Under the pieces are notes generated by a model. It had not been told where the DNA came from. It saw only the letters and a list, made by a program, of their open reading frames with translations, and searched no databases. From a virus, in the IMG/VR virus record IMGVR_UViG_3300037502_002220, positions 41,445 through 105,444 of that record: a DNA stretch of 64,000 nucleotides; one strand, 5' to 3'. Position numbers and translations under genes: made by a program. Numbering within the stretch: position 1 is the stretch's first letter; each line of letters opens with the position of its first letter. Of the stretch, positions 48,701-56,372 are shown piece after piece.

Positions 48701-49395
48701 GTAAGTGCTAAACGAAATCCACTGCCACCTGAAGAAAGGGCAACAAAGCGAGACGCAATGCGGCAGTTTATGATATTGGCAGTATAAGCACCACCACGTT
48801 CTGCCCGAAGAGGAGTTCCATCATATTCGTAATAACCTACTATGTCTTCGCACCATTCCCTTATATTCCCGCTCATATCGTACAGCCCCAACTCATTAGG
48901 CTTCTTCTGCCCCACTGGATGCACTGTATTTCCAGAATTACCTTCATACCACGCAACTTCATGTAAGTTATTACTGCCTGCGTACCTGTATCCTTTGGTT
49001 TTTAAACCGCCACGGGCTGCAAACTCCCACTCTGCTTCCGTTGGCAAGCGATATTTCAGACCTGTTTTTCTGTTTATTTTAGCCAGAAACTTTTCAATCT
49101 TATAATAGTTTGCATATTGTACTGGACAATTATCGCAGGTTCTCAAATACTTTGCTTTGATTTTCATCACCTCGCGCCACTGTTTCTGCGTAACCGGATA
49201 CTTACTAATATAAAAATCCGATACCGTTACTTGGTGTACAGGCTTTGTGTCCCTATCCCAACACATAAAATTTCTGTAATCACGTTCTCCTGGAAAAATG
49301 TTGATTCTTTGTTCTGGGGTGCAACCCATCATTAATGTGCCTCCTTTCACAAGAATCATGTTATTAAACATTTCTTCTAAGATTTCTTCTAGCAT
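48694..49395 (-). CDS. FGE-sulfatase domain protein (SUMF1-like)
   Basis: 233 residues with the full domain: ILVKGGTLMMGCTPE, VTVSDFYISKYPVTQKQWRE, YRLPTEAEWEFAARGG, NELGLYDMSGNIREWCEDIV and the end RGGAYTANIINCRIASRF with GSGFRLAL. The DNA is clearly richer in G and C than the neighbours, suggesting acquisition from a Bacteroidetes host. The end resembles the variable region of diversity-generating retroelement targets, but no reverse transcriptase or template repeat is seen. Likely a C-type-lectin-fold binding protein. Confidence 0.85.
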   Translation of the reverse strand: MLEEILEEMFNNMILVKGGTLMMGCTPEQRINIFPGERDYRNFMCWDRDTKPVHQVTVSDFYISKYPVTQKQWREVMKIKAKYLRTCDNCPVQYANYYKIEKFLAKINRKTGLKYRLPTEAEWEFAARGGLKTKGYRYAGSNNLHEVAWYEGNSGNTVHPVGQKKPNELGLYDMSGNIREWCEDIVGYYEYDGTPLRAERGGAYTANIINCRIASRFVALSSGGSGFRLALTK

Positions 49396-49429
49396 AATAT
49401 CGTTTTTTGTTTTTTAAGGTTACAAAATA

Positions 49430-49560
49430 ATTGCACTTAGCCTAACACTATAAGAATTTGGAACTTCGTCGATATTACTATCTCCATCCACTGTTCTTAT
49501 ATATTACTTGTGTTCGAGCGGTAATGAACACAACTTTCCTGTGTTAGAACTAAGTGCAAT
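49430..49560 (-). ncRNA. Structured non-coding segment C
   Basis: The 131 nt between two genes form nested perfect pairs: an 11-bp closing stem (49550-49560 with 49430-49440), 6 bp (49541-49546 with 49443-49448), and inside it two hairpins of 8 bp each (49526-49533 with 49508-49515; 49494-49501 with 49449-49456). Such a multi-branch layout is typical of a structured RNA. Followed leftward by TTATTTTG. The strand is inferred. Confidence 0.6.
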
Positions 49561-49562
49561 GT

Positions 49563-49958
49563 TTATTTTATTGTTGTACGTAATTTTTTTGAATCATTTG
49601 ACAACATTTGATGTCGCCATTTTTCATAAATCATGAAAGGTTCTTCGCGGTCTATGTAGATTCCAAAATAGTTTTGGATACAATCTCTTACCACGCTGGC
49701 AGGGATAGAGATGTACTCATTTCCTTCTTGCGGCATTACACGATACCCTTCGCTTTGATTTGCAGGGCATGATGTGTAAATGGTGTATCTTACATATTCT
49801 GGATATTTACAATCCAGATAATACGCTAAACCGTGAAAACCTGCTTTTCTTGCACGTCTTGACATCGCACTCCATTTAGAAGGTACGTCAAAAATAAGTT
49901 TGAAATACATGTGGTCTTTTATTACATGCTTAATACATGATACAGGTAGTATTTTCAT
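49563..49958 (-). CDS. Hypothetical protein
   Basis: 131 residues, basic (KWSAMSRRARKAGFHGLAYY) with three cysteines. Ends 3 nt before structured segment C. Not recognised. Confidence 0.6.
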   Translation of the reverse strand: MKILPVSCIKHVIKDHMYFKLIFDVPSKWSAMSRRARKAGFHGLAYYLDCKYPEYVRYTIYTSCPANQSEGYRVMPQEGNEYISIPASVVRDCIQNYFGIYIDREEPFMIYEKWRHQMLSNDSKKLRTTIK

Positions 49959-49980
49959 TTTTTTTCTTTTTGAAATAATA

Positions 49981-50012
49981 AAATATGCAGTGTTTTGCTG
50001 GATGCTGCACCC
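49981..50012 (-). terminator. Weak terminator-like hairpin
   Basis: 5-bp TGCAG/CTGCA stem (50005-50009 with 49986-49990) and an ATATTTTATTATTTC tract before the next start. Confidence 0.4.
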
Positions 50013-50021
50013 CAGATTTCG

Positions 50022-50600
50022 TTAATATTTCAGTCTTTTTGTTGGAACCCACATCCAACCTTCAGTGGCCGAATACCAGTGTGAAACACCGGTTATCCCT
50101 TCCACAAAGTAAGCTTTGCCTACTTTGTATACGTTGTGGCCCAGGTATTTGACAAGCTTGTTGTCTTCATCGAAGACCCCATGTGTCCAAGAGTCTCCGT
50201 ACTCGTCAGAATCTCTTCTGTTAGCTAAGTACATCATGTACTCAGCTTTGAAGAAAAATCCTCTTGCAAATTTCTCTTCCTTGTAATAAGCACGCGCAAA
50301 CCTGCGCATACCATTAAAAGAAGCGCCTCTTCTTATGGCTGCAAGACAAATACTGTCTAACGTGGTGTACAAGCCGTGATTAGCCCACAATTGCGTCAGG
50401 TTTTGTGTTCCTGACAACGAAATAGGGTTTTTAAACCCTGTGGACCCTTTTTCTTCCGTAGTTCCTGCTAATATCTCGGCAAATAGTTGCCGTAGGATAA
50501 TAGCGTCCTTTTCAAGTATTTCAGCGTCTTTCAACGACTGAAAAAAGTTAACGAATTGATAATCCTTGTGAAAGGATTTTGCTAAAATTGAAGCTTCCAT
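50022..50600 (-). CDS. Hypothetical protein
   Basis: 192 residues, mainly helical (DYQFVNFFQSLKDAEILEKD; FARAYYKEEKFARGFFFKAE), ending in a short beta segment with several tryptophans (SHWYSATEGWMWVPTK). Not recognised. Confidence 0.6.
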   Translation of the reverse strand: MEASILAKSFHKDYQFVNFFQSLKDAEILEKDAIILRQLFAEILAGTTEEKGSTGFKNPISLSGTQNLTQLWANHGLYTTLDSICLAAIRRGASFNGMRRFARAYYKEEKFARGFFFKAEYMMYLANRRDSDEYGDSWTHGVFDEDNKLVKYLGHNVYKVGKAYFVEGITGVSHWYSATEGWMWVPTKRLKY

Positions 50601-50639
50601 AATTTACGCGAGTTTTACTACTTCACGTTGGTAGGGTTT

Positions 50640-50845
50640 TTATTGAGATTAAACAATACACAAGTTTTATATAAGCACTAATACTGTATCAAGTACAGAT
50701 ATAAGCCACGCAAAAACTTGCAAAAACTTTCAAGGATTCTCACCTTGACTGCATACTTTATCTGGGAACTACGAGATGCTAAGTATATAGCGATCAGTAG
50801 GAGTGTGCATGAAACATATCTACCAGTTTTCTCTAGATATGTTAT
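50640..50845 (-). ncRNA. Structured non-coding segment D
   Basis: In the 254-nt gap without a gene, a 10-bp perfect hairpin (50834-50843 with 50813-50822), a 5-bp CAAGG/CCTTG hairpin (50743-50747 with 50731-50735), a CTGTA/TACAG hairpin near 50690 and a tandem copy of GCAAAAACTT (50710-50729) are visible. Less compact than segments C, E and F. Possible RNA or leader. Confidence 0.4.
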
Positions 50846-50854
50846 GATTATAGT

Positions 50855-51124
50855 TTATAATTTGTGAAAAATAGGAATTTCCGTTATCACATCTAAAACT
50901 ACATAGGATCCGCAGATCCCTTTCACAATAGCATGAAAGTTTTTGTCTTCGTCCGAAAACATGACCACTTTATTTACAAGCGGTCCCAACTTTTCGTCGA
51001 GAATTTCACACTTTTTTTCGTGTTCTAGCTCTTCTTCAGAAGGGCTAAATCCTGGTGCCCAGTATGGTGAGTCCCAGAAACCATTTAGTCTTATTTCTTC
51101 GTAAGTGAAAATTGGAACTGACAT
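50855..51124 (-). CDS. Hypothetical protein
   Basis: 89 residues; GFWDSPYWAPGFSPSEEELE, a helix, and beta strands (KVVMFSDEDKNFHAIVKG). Not recognised. Confidence 0.6.
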   Translation of the reverse strand: MSVPIFTYEEIRLNGFWDSPYWAPGFSPSEEELEHEKKCEILDEKLGPLVNKVVMFSDEDKNFHAIVKGICGSYVVLDVITEIPIFHKL

Positions 51125-51152
51125 AACATTACCTCAACGATTTTAGAGGATT

Positions 51153-51180
51153 TATTTAAACCAGTACGTTACGCTGGTTT
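51153..51180 (-). terminator. Hairpin after small gene
   Basis: 7-bp perfect stem (51174-51180 with 51158-51164) with an A/T-rich follower lacking a U run. A further TTGAGA/TCTCAA pair lies just upstream at about 51200-51230. Confidence 0.4.
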
Positions 51181-51234
51181 TAAGGTTTTTGAAAGTTGAG
51201 ATAAGCAGTTTATAGAGGTGCTCAGCTCTCAATA

Positions 51235-51561
51235 TTAGTTCATGTAAGCAGGTTTTTCACCTGCTTTACAGTTATATGTATATTCAAATGCGCCTAACAT
51301 CATAAGCGCCTTTTCCCTATTTTCTGCTATTACGTAGCCAGAAATTTGTGTGTTATCACCCCAATAATTTCTTGAGTACAAAAACACTCCAGTTTTTTTC
51401 ACTACAGTTTCACCGTTGTGAATATTTCCTTCGTGAATTTTCTTTTTTGCTTCTTCCCAAGTATGTTCGCTCCACAAGTTACAACTCATAGGTGAACTGT
51501 AGTTCTCTTCGTTCCAGTACATGGAACTTCCTCTAAATTTGAAAACTTTTAAGTCTTGCAT
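51235..51561 (-). CDS. Hypothetical protein
   Basis: 108 residues; MQDLKVFKFRGSSMYWNE, THTWEEAKKKI-like central helix, and a final YTYNCKAGEKPAYMN. Beta-rich with surface-type composition. Not recognised. Confidence 0.6.
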   Translation of the reverse strand: MQDLKVFKFRGSSMYWNEENYSSPMSCNLWSEHTWEEAKKKIHEGNIHNGETVVKKTGVFLYSRNYWGDNTQISGYVIAENREKALMMLGAFEYTYNCKAGEKPAYMN

Positions 51562-51585
51562 TATGCTTAAGGTTTTTAAAGATTA

Positions 51586-51622
51586 ATAAAAGGTGACGCA
51601 GCTACATTACATAGACTGCGCC
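51586..51622 (-). terminator. Terminator-like hairpin
   Basis: GCGCAG/CTGCGT-type stem around an AT-rich loop followed leftward by CACCTTTTATTAATC. Confidence 0.45.
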
Positions 51623-51641
51623 ATCCGAATCTAAAAATTTA

Positions 51642-51854
51642 TTATGATCCTTCTTTTTTTTTCCTAGTAATATCTGTAAGAACTATTACGGGTGGTATCC
51701 ACCCGAATATTACAAGAATCATAATCATCCCGTTGCTCGTTGCGATTTCTCGCAACGATAACCCAGGATTAAATATTAATCCTAGCGTAGACAAAAGCAA
51801 CCACGTTATTAAAAACGTGATTACTATTACAATCATGATTTTTGTGTTTTTCAT
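51642..51854 (-). CDS. Two-span membrane protein
   Basis: 70 residues: membrane spans IMIVIVITFLITWLLLSTLG and MIMILVIFGWIPPVIVL, basic end KKKEGS. Function unknown; resembles the other small membrane proteins of this zone. Confidence 0.6.
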   Translation of the reverse strand: MKNTKIMIVIVITFLITWLLLSTLGLIFNPGLSLREIATSNGMIMILVIFGWIPPVIVLTDITRKKKEGS

Positions 51855-51888
51855 GATTTTGTATATTTTACAAGGTTAAGAGATTTGC

Positions 51889-52049
51889 TTTGCGCTAAGT
51901 TGTAATGACAGACCCAATAACTTAGGGTTTCTTGGACTCACTTATTTCAGAGAGTATCCTACTGTCTACGTCAGATTTAAGCTATCATTAATCTGATATT
52001 ACTAAGGATTTCCCTTAGCTCAATTACAACTGTTCACCCTTAGCGCAAA
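51889..52049 (-). ncRNA. Structured non-coding segment E
   Basis: 161 nt closed by an 11-bp perfect stem (52039-52049 with 51889-51899) and a second 8-bp stem (52023-52030 with 51899-51906). Inside are hairpins 52013-52018 with 52002-52007, 51990-51995 with 51972-51977, 51962-51966 with 51907-51911, 51952-51955 with 51936-51939 and 51925-51928 with 51912-51915. A compact multi-branch RNA is the simplest reading. The strand is inferred from neighbours. Confidence 0.6.
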
Positions 52050-52082
52050 AGAATTTTATTTGGGCTGTCTTACACCTTTTAA

Positions 52083-52371
52083 TGCTAGTTTAACAACCTC
52101 TCTTTTCGAGTACTAGCAGGTGGAATAGTGTTTAAGTAAGTATCAACACTATTCTGCATACTTCGGTAGTTTTAGGGTATAGGATATTAACTACATTAAT
52201 CCCACCCTAGTTTTGTGCTTGCAACACAAGCACTTAGAAGTAATAAACATGATGTTTGTCTTAAAACACTGGATTTGAGCCGCGAAAACTCAAATCACTT
52301 TGTAGTTGAAAGAGTTGTGATAAATGGTGTTGAGTGGTTAATACCCTCTACACACACTACACAACTCTTTC
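52083..52371 (-). ncRNA. Structured non-coding segment F
   Basis: Six consecutive perfect hairpins in 289 nt: 12 bp (52360-52371 with 52308-52319), 8 bp (52289-52296 with 52272-52279), 7 bp (52227-52233 with 52215-52221), 6 bp (52204-52209 with 52173-52178), 10 bp (52145-52154 with 52123-52132) and 7 bp (52112-52118 with 52083-52089). No convincing reading frame spans it. It lies directly after the terminator of the first gene downstream of the repeat region. Confidence 0.6.
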
Positions 52372-52388
52372 ATTATCAGTTGTTTTGT

Positions 52389-52423
52389 AAAAAACCAACT
52401 AAGGACCTACAAGAGGTCCTTAG
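52389..52423 (-). terminator. Terminator overlapping a gene end
   Basis: 10-bp perfect stem (52414-52423 with 52399-52408) containing the last codons and stop of the upstream gene, followed by TTTTTTAC. Confidence 0.75.
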
Positions 52424-52697
52424 CGGTTATCTTTACGCGGGCTTGAGCTTCATCAGCTCGTAACCACTCAGATGTGTTAGATGCTTTCCTCCAATTGGCG
52501 GAGAAGAACATCTTGTCACCAGACTTAGTAGCAGAGATTCCTTCACCCATCTCTTCAAGATGACGGATGGATACAAGATACAGGTTTTTGTCGTCTTTAA
52601 GAACGACTGCACCCTGTTCGGGTGCAACCTTGACAACCTCTAGCTTATTTGGGACGCTAGTGCCCATTGCTTCGTTTACGAAGTCTATAGCTCTCAT
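52407..52697 (-). CDS. Hypothetical protein, first gene after repeat region
   Basis: 96 residues from the ATG at 52695-52697 (MRAIDFVNEAMGTSV). Beta-rich N-terminus (LEVVKVAPEQGAVVLKDDKN) and a basic C-terminal half (NWRKASNTSEWLRADEAQAR). Codons richer in G and C than the neighbours. As first gene leftward of the AT-rich repeats, it may be an early gene. Not recognised. Confidence 0.65.
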   Translation of the reverse strand: MRAIDFVNEAMGTSVPNKLEVVKVAPEQGAVVLKDDKNLYLVSIRHLEEMGEGISATKSGDKMFFSANWRKASNTSEWLRADEAQARVKITAKDLL

Positions 52698-52766
52698 GAC
52701 TGTAGTATTTTGAGAGTACAGGGGCAATATTACCCACAAGTACAAGGGGGGGTTGGAATTGGGAAG

Positions 52767-53015
52767 CTCAAACTCTCTCTATTATATATAACTAGTCTTG
52801 TATATTAGCCTAAACTCTCTCTATTATATATAAGCTATATTATATAACAACTTATATTTAGCTCATACTCCTACCATTATATATTATTCCGTTAATTTCT
52901 TAGTTTAAACCTATACCATTATATATTACTACTTTAATTTTTTAGCCTAGACTCTCACTATATTATATATGCTTATTAAAACTTAGCTTATACTCTAACT
53001 ACAAGGTTATACGCA
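52767..53015. repeat. About six degenerate tandem repeats of roughly 42 nt
   Basis: Units begin near 52767, 52807, 52860, 52902, 52944 and 52985 with AGC-x-TA-x-ACTC-like sequence followed by TATTATATAT (last unit diverged). Spacing is 40-42 nt except one of about 53. Read leftward each unit gives ATATATAATAG, a plausible -10-like element. They could be serial promoters for the packaged RNA polymerase or iterons of an origin; the sequence alone does not decide. Confidence 0.6.
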
Positions 53016-53404
53016 ATCAGATATAATTCAACCTATATCTTATGAATTATATGTGATAGGGTATAATTTTAGGATACAAACTACATAGGGGAGATCTTTA
53101 CTAAGATCTAAGGGTAGGGGGTATTAAATAAAGTAGAAGTAATACGGGTATATAGGATCTATATATAGCGTTCGCGTATAGATAGTACTCACCCAAAGGA
53201 GGATAAATAAGAGGAAGAATTAGTAGGAGAACATTAGTACGTGTACTAGTTTATAATCTATCACGTAAAACCGTAATTATCTTTTCTTCGTCTTATGCTA
53301 ATACGAACAATTTTTTTTTGACATAAGTTCGCAGAAGTTCCTATTTTTTAAAAAAAATATCAAAATATCTAAACTACGTAACATTTTTTGTTAACGACAC
53401 ATAA

Positions 53405-53437
53405 ATAAAAAAACCTAGGGCTTTTACACCCTAGGCT
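53405..53437 (-). terminator. Rho-independent terminator after glycan module
   Basis: 7-bp perfect stem CCTAGGG type (53429-53435 with 53414-53420) followed leftward by TTTTTTTATTTATG. It ends the methyltransferase transcript. Confidence 0.8.
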
Positions 53438-53470
53438 CCAAAACACTCGACCATGACAACAAAAATAGAA

Positions 53471-54082
53471 TTATATCTTTTTAATCCAAATGAACCATTC
53501 TTTGTGTAGGCTTGGAATAAATATTTTAGTTACAAAATAAGGATCTTTATCTAACACCCAGGTGTCAGTATACTTGTTAGTAAGAATTAGTTGGTTATCG
53601 ATAGTATTTAAGTTCCACTGATGAAAGCCTTCGTAGTTTTCATAACTACCTTCGTTAGCAAAACTTTGTACGATAAGATAACCATTTACATTTACACAAG
53701 CACACAAGTTGTTATATGCTTTTTGTACATCTTGACAGTGATCTAATGCATTTGAAATATGTACGATATTAAACTTAGTATTTAAGTCTAATGATTCTGC
53801 AGACTTAGCTATAGGTGGATTAATTCTATAGCCATTATAGTTAAAAAACTTAGCGTATTCATCTGCAAGTGGATCGCAGGCTACAAGTTTATCTGAATCT
53901 ATTGTACCGTGTAATAATGATACTACACCACTACCTACATCTAAAACTGAAGAAGAACGGTGATTTAGTAAAAACCCATAGACAATATCGTTTAGTTCTG
54001 GTGTTTTACTACTACTTAACCAACCGTCTAGGAATCTGTTAGTAGTTACAAAATGTTTCCAGAAGTCTATTTCATGTTGCAT
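53471..54082 (-). CDS. SAM-dependent methyltransferase
   Basis: 203 residues. SSVLDVGSGVVSLLHGT is the class I SAM-binding motif, DKLVACDPLADEYAKFF gives the acidic loop that holds the ribose, and FNIVHISNALDHCQDVQKAY is motif post-II as in small-molecule or sugar methyltransferases. It is the last gene of a glycan-modification cluster, so a sugar target is likely. The start abuts the phosphatase stop. Confidence 0.8.
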   Translation of the reverse strand: MQHEIDFWKHFVTTNRFLDGWLSSSKTPELNDIVYGFLLNHRSSSVLDVGSGVVSLLHGTIDSDKLVACDPLADEYAKFFNYNGYRINPPIAKSAESLDLNTKFNIVHISNALDHCQDVQKAYNNLCACVNVNGYLIVQSFANEGSYENYEGFHQWNLNTIDNQLILTNKYTDTWVLDKDPYFVTKIFIPSLHKEWFIWIKKI

Positions 54083-54531
54083 TATATCTTCAGTTTGTAT
54101 TCTAGTATTAGTTCTTCTACAATACCGTCGCCACCTTTAGTTTCTAAACGATGTACTTCTAAGTGGTCGTATTCATCAAATAGTATACTACCGTCTAAAG
54201 GTGTACACGGGTATTCACTCTGTAATAAAGCTTCTTTATCTAAGAAGTAATCATCTGCACACATTAAGGTACTATTCCAATCTACATCTATTTTATGTTT
54301 TGTTTTAGTGTAGATATATTCAACACCTACTTTCTCGGCCCAAGCTCTAGTACCTAACCATTCATCTGCTGTACAAATAACTATTCTGTAGTAATCAGAT
54401 AATCTACGTAGTGCACTAATATCTCTACAGTTAAATGTTTTAAACTGTTTAGAACCATTTACATCTATATTCTGATGTGCTGGAGTTAGTACACCGTCAC
54501 AGTCAAGTACTATGGTAGTAATGTTATTCAT
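54082..54531 (-). CDS. HAD phosphatase of KdsC type
   Basis: 149 residues. TTIVLDCDGVLTPAHQ (motif I, DxDGVLT), FKTFNCRDISALRRLSD typical of KdsC/NeuAc-9-P phosphatase-like proteins, VICTADEW (motif II, T), KHKIDVDW and CADDYFLDKEAL (motif IV D-D). The C-terminal part adds a beta segment (HLEVHRLETKGGDGIVEEL). KdsC removes the 8-phosphate of Kdo; here a related sugar-acid step for surface glycan is probable. Confidence 0.8.
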   Translation of the reverse strand: MNNITTIVLDCDGVLTPAHQNIDVNGSKQFKTFNCRDISALRRLSDYYRIVICTADEWLGTRAWAEKVGVEYIYTKTKHKIDVDWNSTLMCADDYFLDKEALLQSEYPCTPLDGSILFDEYDHLEVHRLETKGGDGIVEELILEYKLKI

Positions 54532-54706
54532 TGTCTTTTACTTTTTCGTTGTCTTCTTCGGTGAGTAAAATAACGCGTAGTGGAATTTGAATGAGACCGT
54601 CAAAGTCTCCAAGTTTTACAAGTTCACCAAAGTCTAAGGTTACAGTAATGCTACGATCTACGCGAGTAGCTACTTTGGTAATTACAGCACCAGTTACATC
54701 AATCAT
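54524..54706 (-). CDS. Small hypothetical protein in glycan cluster
   Basis: 60 residues from the ATG at 54704-54706 (MIDVTGAVITKVATRVD). Beta-rich with a charged end (EEDNEKVKDNE). The longer frame would run into the glycosyltransferase gene. Not recognised; 8-nt overlap with the phosphatase gene. Confidence 0.6.
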   Translation of the reverse strand: MIDVTGAVITKVATRVDRSITVTLDFGELVKLGDFDGLIQIPLRVILLTEEDNEKVKDNE

Positions 54707-54753
54707 GGTAAGTAAATTTAGTAAGTTATTAATAATAGTAAAGATACGTAATT

Positions 54754-55365
54754 CTATACATATTGTAAAACGGTTCTCCAACCTTTACCGTATTTATTTA
54801 TGAGGGCTAGTATAGTTTCTTCGTCGTAGTATTCACGCAGTAGTGCCCTAGCTTGTGTTACAGGATGAGATTGTAACATGTGTCTATTGTAGACGTGAGT
54901 AACTTCTGAAGTATGATCTACGTACATGTTATAACCTTTAGCGTTAGCTCTATAGCTCCAATCTAAATCAAAACCCCAGTAAGGCATATTTTCATCAGCT
55001 TCACCTACATCGAGTAGTAAGTTAGCATTAAACATAGGTGCGGTAAATTCTATAAATGGTATTTTACCAGAACCAAATCTAATGTGAGGGTGATCAGAGT
55101 TAAACTTAGGATGTACTGCACAAGCTAGTTTATCTTGTTCGAGTACATGTACTAATTTGTCTTTAGTACCACGTTCAAACTCTACGTTAGTAATCCACCA
55201 TACGTAATCACAAGATGGTAGTTTACGTAGAGCTTCGTTAAAAGCTACTGCCATAGAACCTACTCCTTGGCGATCTACGTAGATAATGTCTTTTTTGTCA
55301 AAGTCTTTAGTTACGCTAGAACAAGTACCTTCGTCGTACTCTAATACTAATGCGATTGTTCTCAT
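54754..55365 (-). CDS. GT-A-type glycosyltransferase
   Basis: 203 residues. The pattern of YVDRQGVGSMAVAFNEALRK, YVWWITNVEFER (acidic D-x-D position replaced by N-V-E), CAVHPKFNSDHPHIRF and YWGFDLDWSYRANAKGYN (acceptor-side W-G-x-D-x-D) is that of GT2-like enzymes. Short, so probably only the catalytic domain. Overlaps the GT-B gene by 4 nt, forming a pair of transferases. Confidence 0.75.
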   Translation of the reverse strand: MRTIALVLEYDEGTCSSVTKDFDKKDIIYVDRQGVGSMAVAFNEALRKLPSCDYVWWITNVEFERGTKDKLVHVLEQDKLACAVHPKFNSDHPHIRFGSGKIPFIEFTAPMFNANLLLDVGEADENMPYWGFDLDWSYRANAKGYNMYVDHTSEVTHVYNRHMLQSHPVTQARALLREYYDEETILALINKYGKGWRTVLQYV

Positions 55366-56315
55366 AATGAAATTATTTTCTCTAAGATACGTATATCCCA
55401 GCGAAAAGGTTTACACCCAGATCTTAATTCTTCTAAAAATTCATGATCTGAATACATTTTATCAGCCCAAAATAGTAATTCATCTATGTTATAATTGCAA
55501 CGTACAGCATTCTTTAAATGTCCTAAATCATCATCACCGTTTATGATAGCTCTACATACTGGCGTAGAACAACTAATACTTTCTAACCCTACATAAGATC
55601 TACAGTCGTATTTAGTAGCTTGTATGGTAAAGAGACTTTTGTTATAAAGTTCTACAAGATCTGTAGTATCAGCACCCTGTACATATAGATCTGGAATATC
55701 GGTATACCATTGCATAGGATCTGCACCATAAGCTGCGATCTTTACGTTATACTTCTTTTTAAGGAACTGTGCTACACGAGGACCTAGTGCATCTACATCT
55801 TTAGCTGCATTCTGTGCGTTCCAGTTAGCAACAAGAATATATGATCTATCTAGATTTTTATTTATAAACTGTTCGTCTACACCCAGATCGATATAGTGTA
55901 TTACGCTATTTACACCCATAGAACGCAACCTGTATATTAACCAATGACTAATAGTAATTATAGGCATACCGCTATAATATGCTTGCATACATTCTGTGTA
56001 CCATGTAGTATCACCTGGTTTAAATAGTTCTTCTGCCATTTGCAAGAATAAGAACTTCTTAACAGGATAGTCTTTAATAGCATTTGCTATAACTGGACTG
56101 CCGCATATAACAACATCATATCCCAGTAAGTATAAGTTTGTACCAACAGTAGTGAACACCTTAAGGTTAGCCCATTTCATATCATCTTCGCTACCAGCTT
56201 CAAGACTGTGAAATACAACATGATGGCCCCTATCTTGTAATTTAGATGACATATCTATTAAAGACCTTGTTCCTCCATGTGGTCTTAAGCAAGGTGCAAT
56301 TATTAAAATGTTCAT
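55362..56315 (-). CDS. GT-B-type glycosyltransferase (GT4-like)
   Basis: 317 residues. IIAPCLRPHGGTRSLIDMSS is the N-terminal glycine-rich acceptor loop, YLLGYDVVICGSPVIANAI follows, and ILVANWNAQNAAKDVDALGP starts the donor half, ending in KYDCRSYVGLESISCSTPV where the EX7E-like site would be. First gene of the leftward block. Probably adds sugar to a virion or host surface glycan. Confidence 0.8.
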   Translation of the reverse strand: MNILIIAPCLRPHGGTRSLIDMSSKLQDRGHHVVFHSLEAGSEDDMKWANLKVFTTVGTNLYLLGYDVVICGSPVIANAIKDYPVKKFLFLQMAEELFKPGDTTWYTECMQAYYSGMPIITISHWLIYRLRSMGVNSVIHYIDLGVDEQFINKNLDRSYILVANWNAQNAAKDVDALGPRVAQFLKKKYNVKIAAYGADPMQWYTDIPDLYVQGADTTDLVELYNKSLFTIQATKYDCRSYVGLESISCSTPVCRAIINGDDDLGHLKNAVRCNYNIDELLFWADKMYSDHEFLEELRSGCKPFRWDIRILEKIISL

Positions 56316-56372
56316 GATATATTTGATTTTATCACAAAATTAAACAAACTTTGTAAAAAATTTGTAAATGTC
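56316..56372. promoter_or_regulatory. Divergent promoter region
   Basis: 57 nt between the two outward-facing gene blocks. Leftward the sequence TAATTTTG fits the Bacteroidetes -7 box (TAnnTTTG), 20 nt after a T-rich stretch. Rightward an ACTTTGTA-like sequence precedes the start of 56373. Both blocks must start here or from further inside, so this is a strong candidate control site. The exact boxes are inferred. Confidence 0.45.

Larger units (their letters stand above)
52698..53470. other. Long intergenic region with repeats, possible promoter cluster or origin
   Basis: About 770 nt without a supportable gene on either strand. Right to left it holds a terminator (53405-53437), poly-T and inverted-repeat DNA (53280-53400), several hairpins (TACGTG/CACGTA near 53238-53270; a TTCG-loop hairpin near 53157-53182; AGATC/GATCT near 53092-53109; ATATAATTC/GAATTATAT near 53020-53052), the AT-rich repeats and a G-run at 52744-52752. 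Confidence 0.5.

Noticed and set aside
48694-48790. Diversity-generating retroelement target
   Set aside because: The C-terminus fits, but no reverse transcriptase and no near-copy template repeat is seen in the window.
52215-52463. 82-codon plus-strand frame
   Set aside because: Lies over the hairpins of segment F and the end of a minus-strand gene; product has no features and no start leader.
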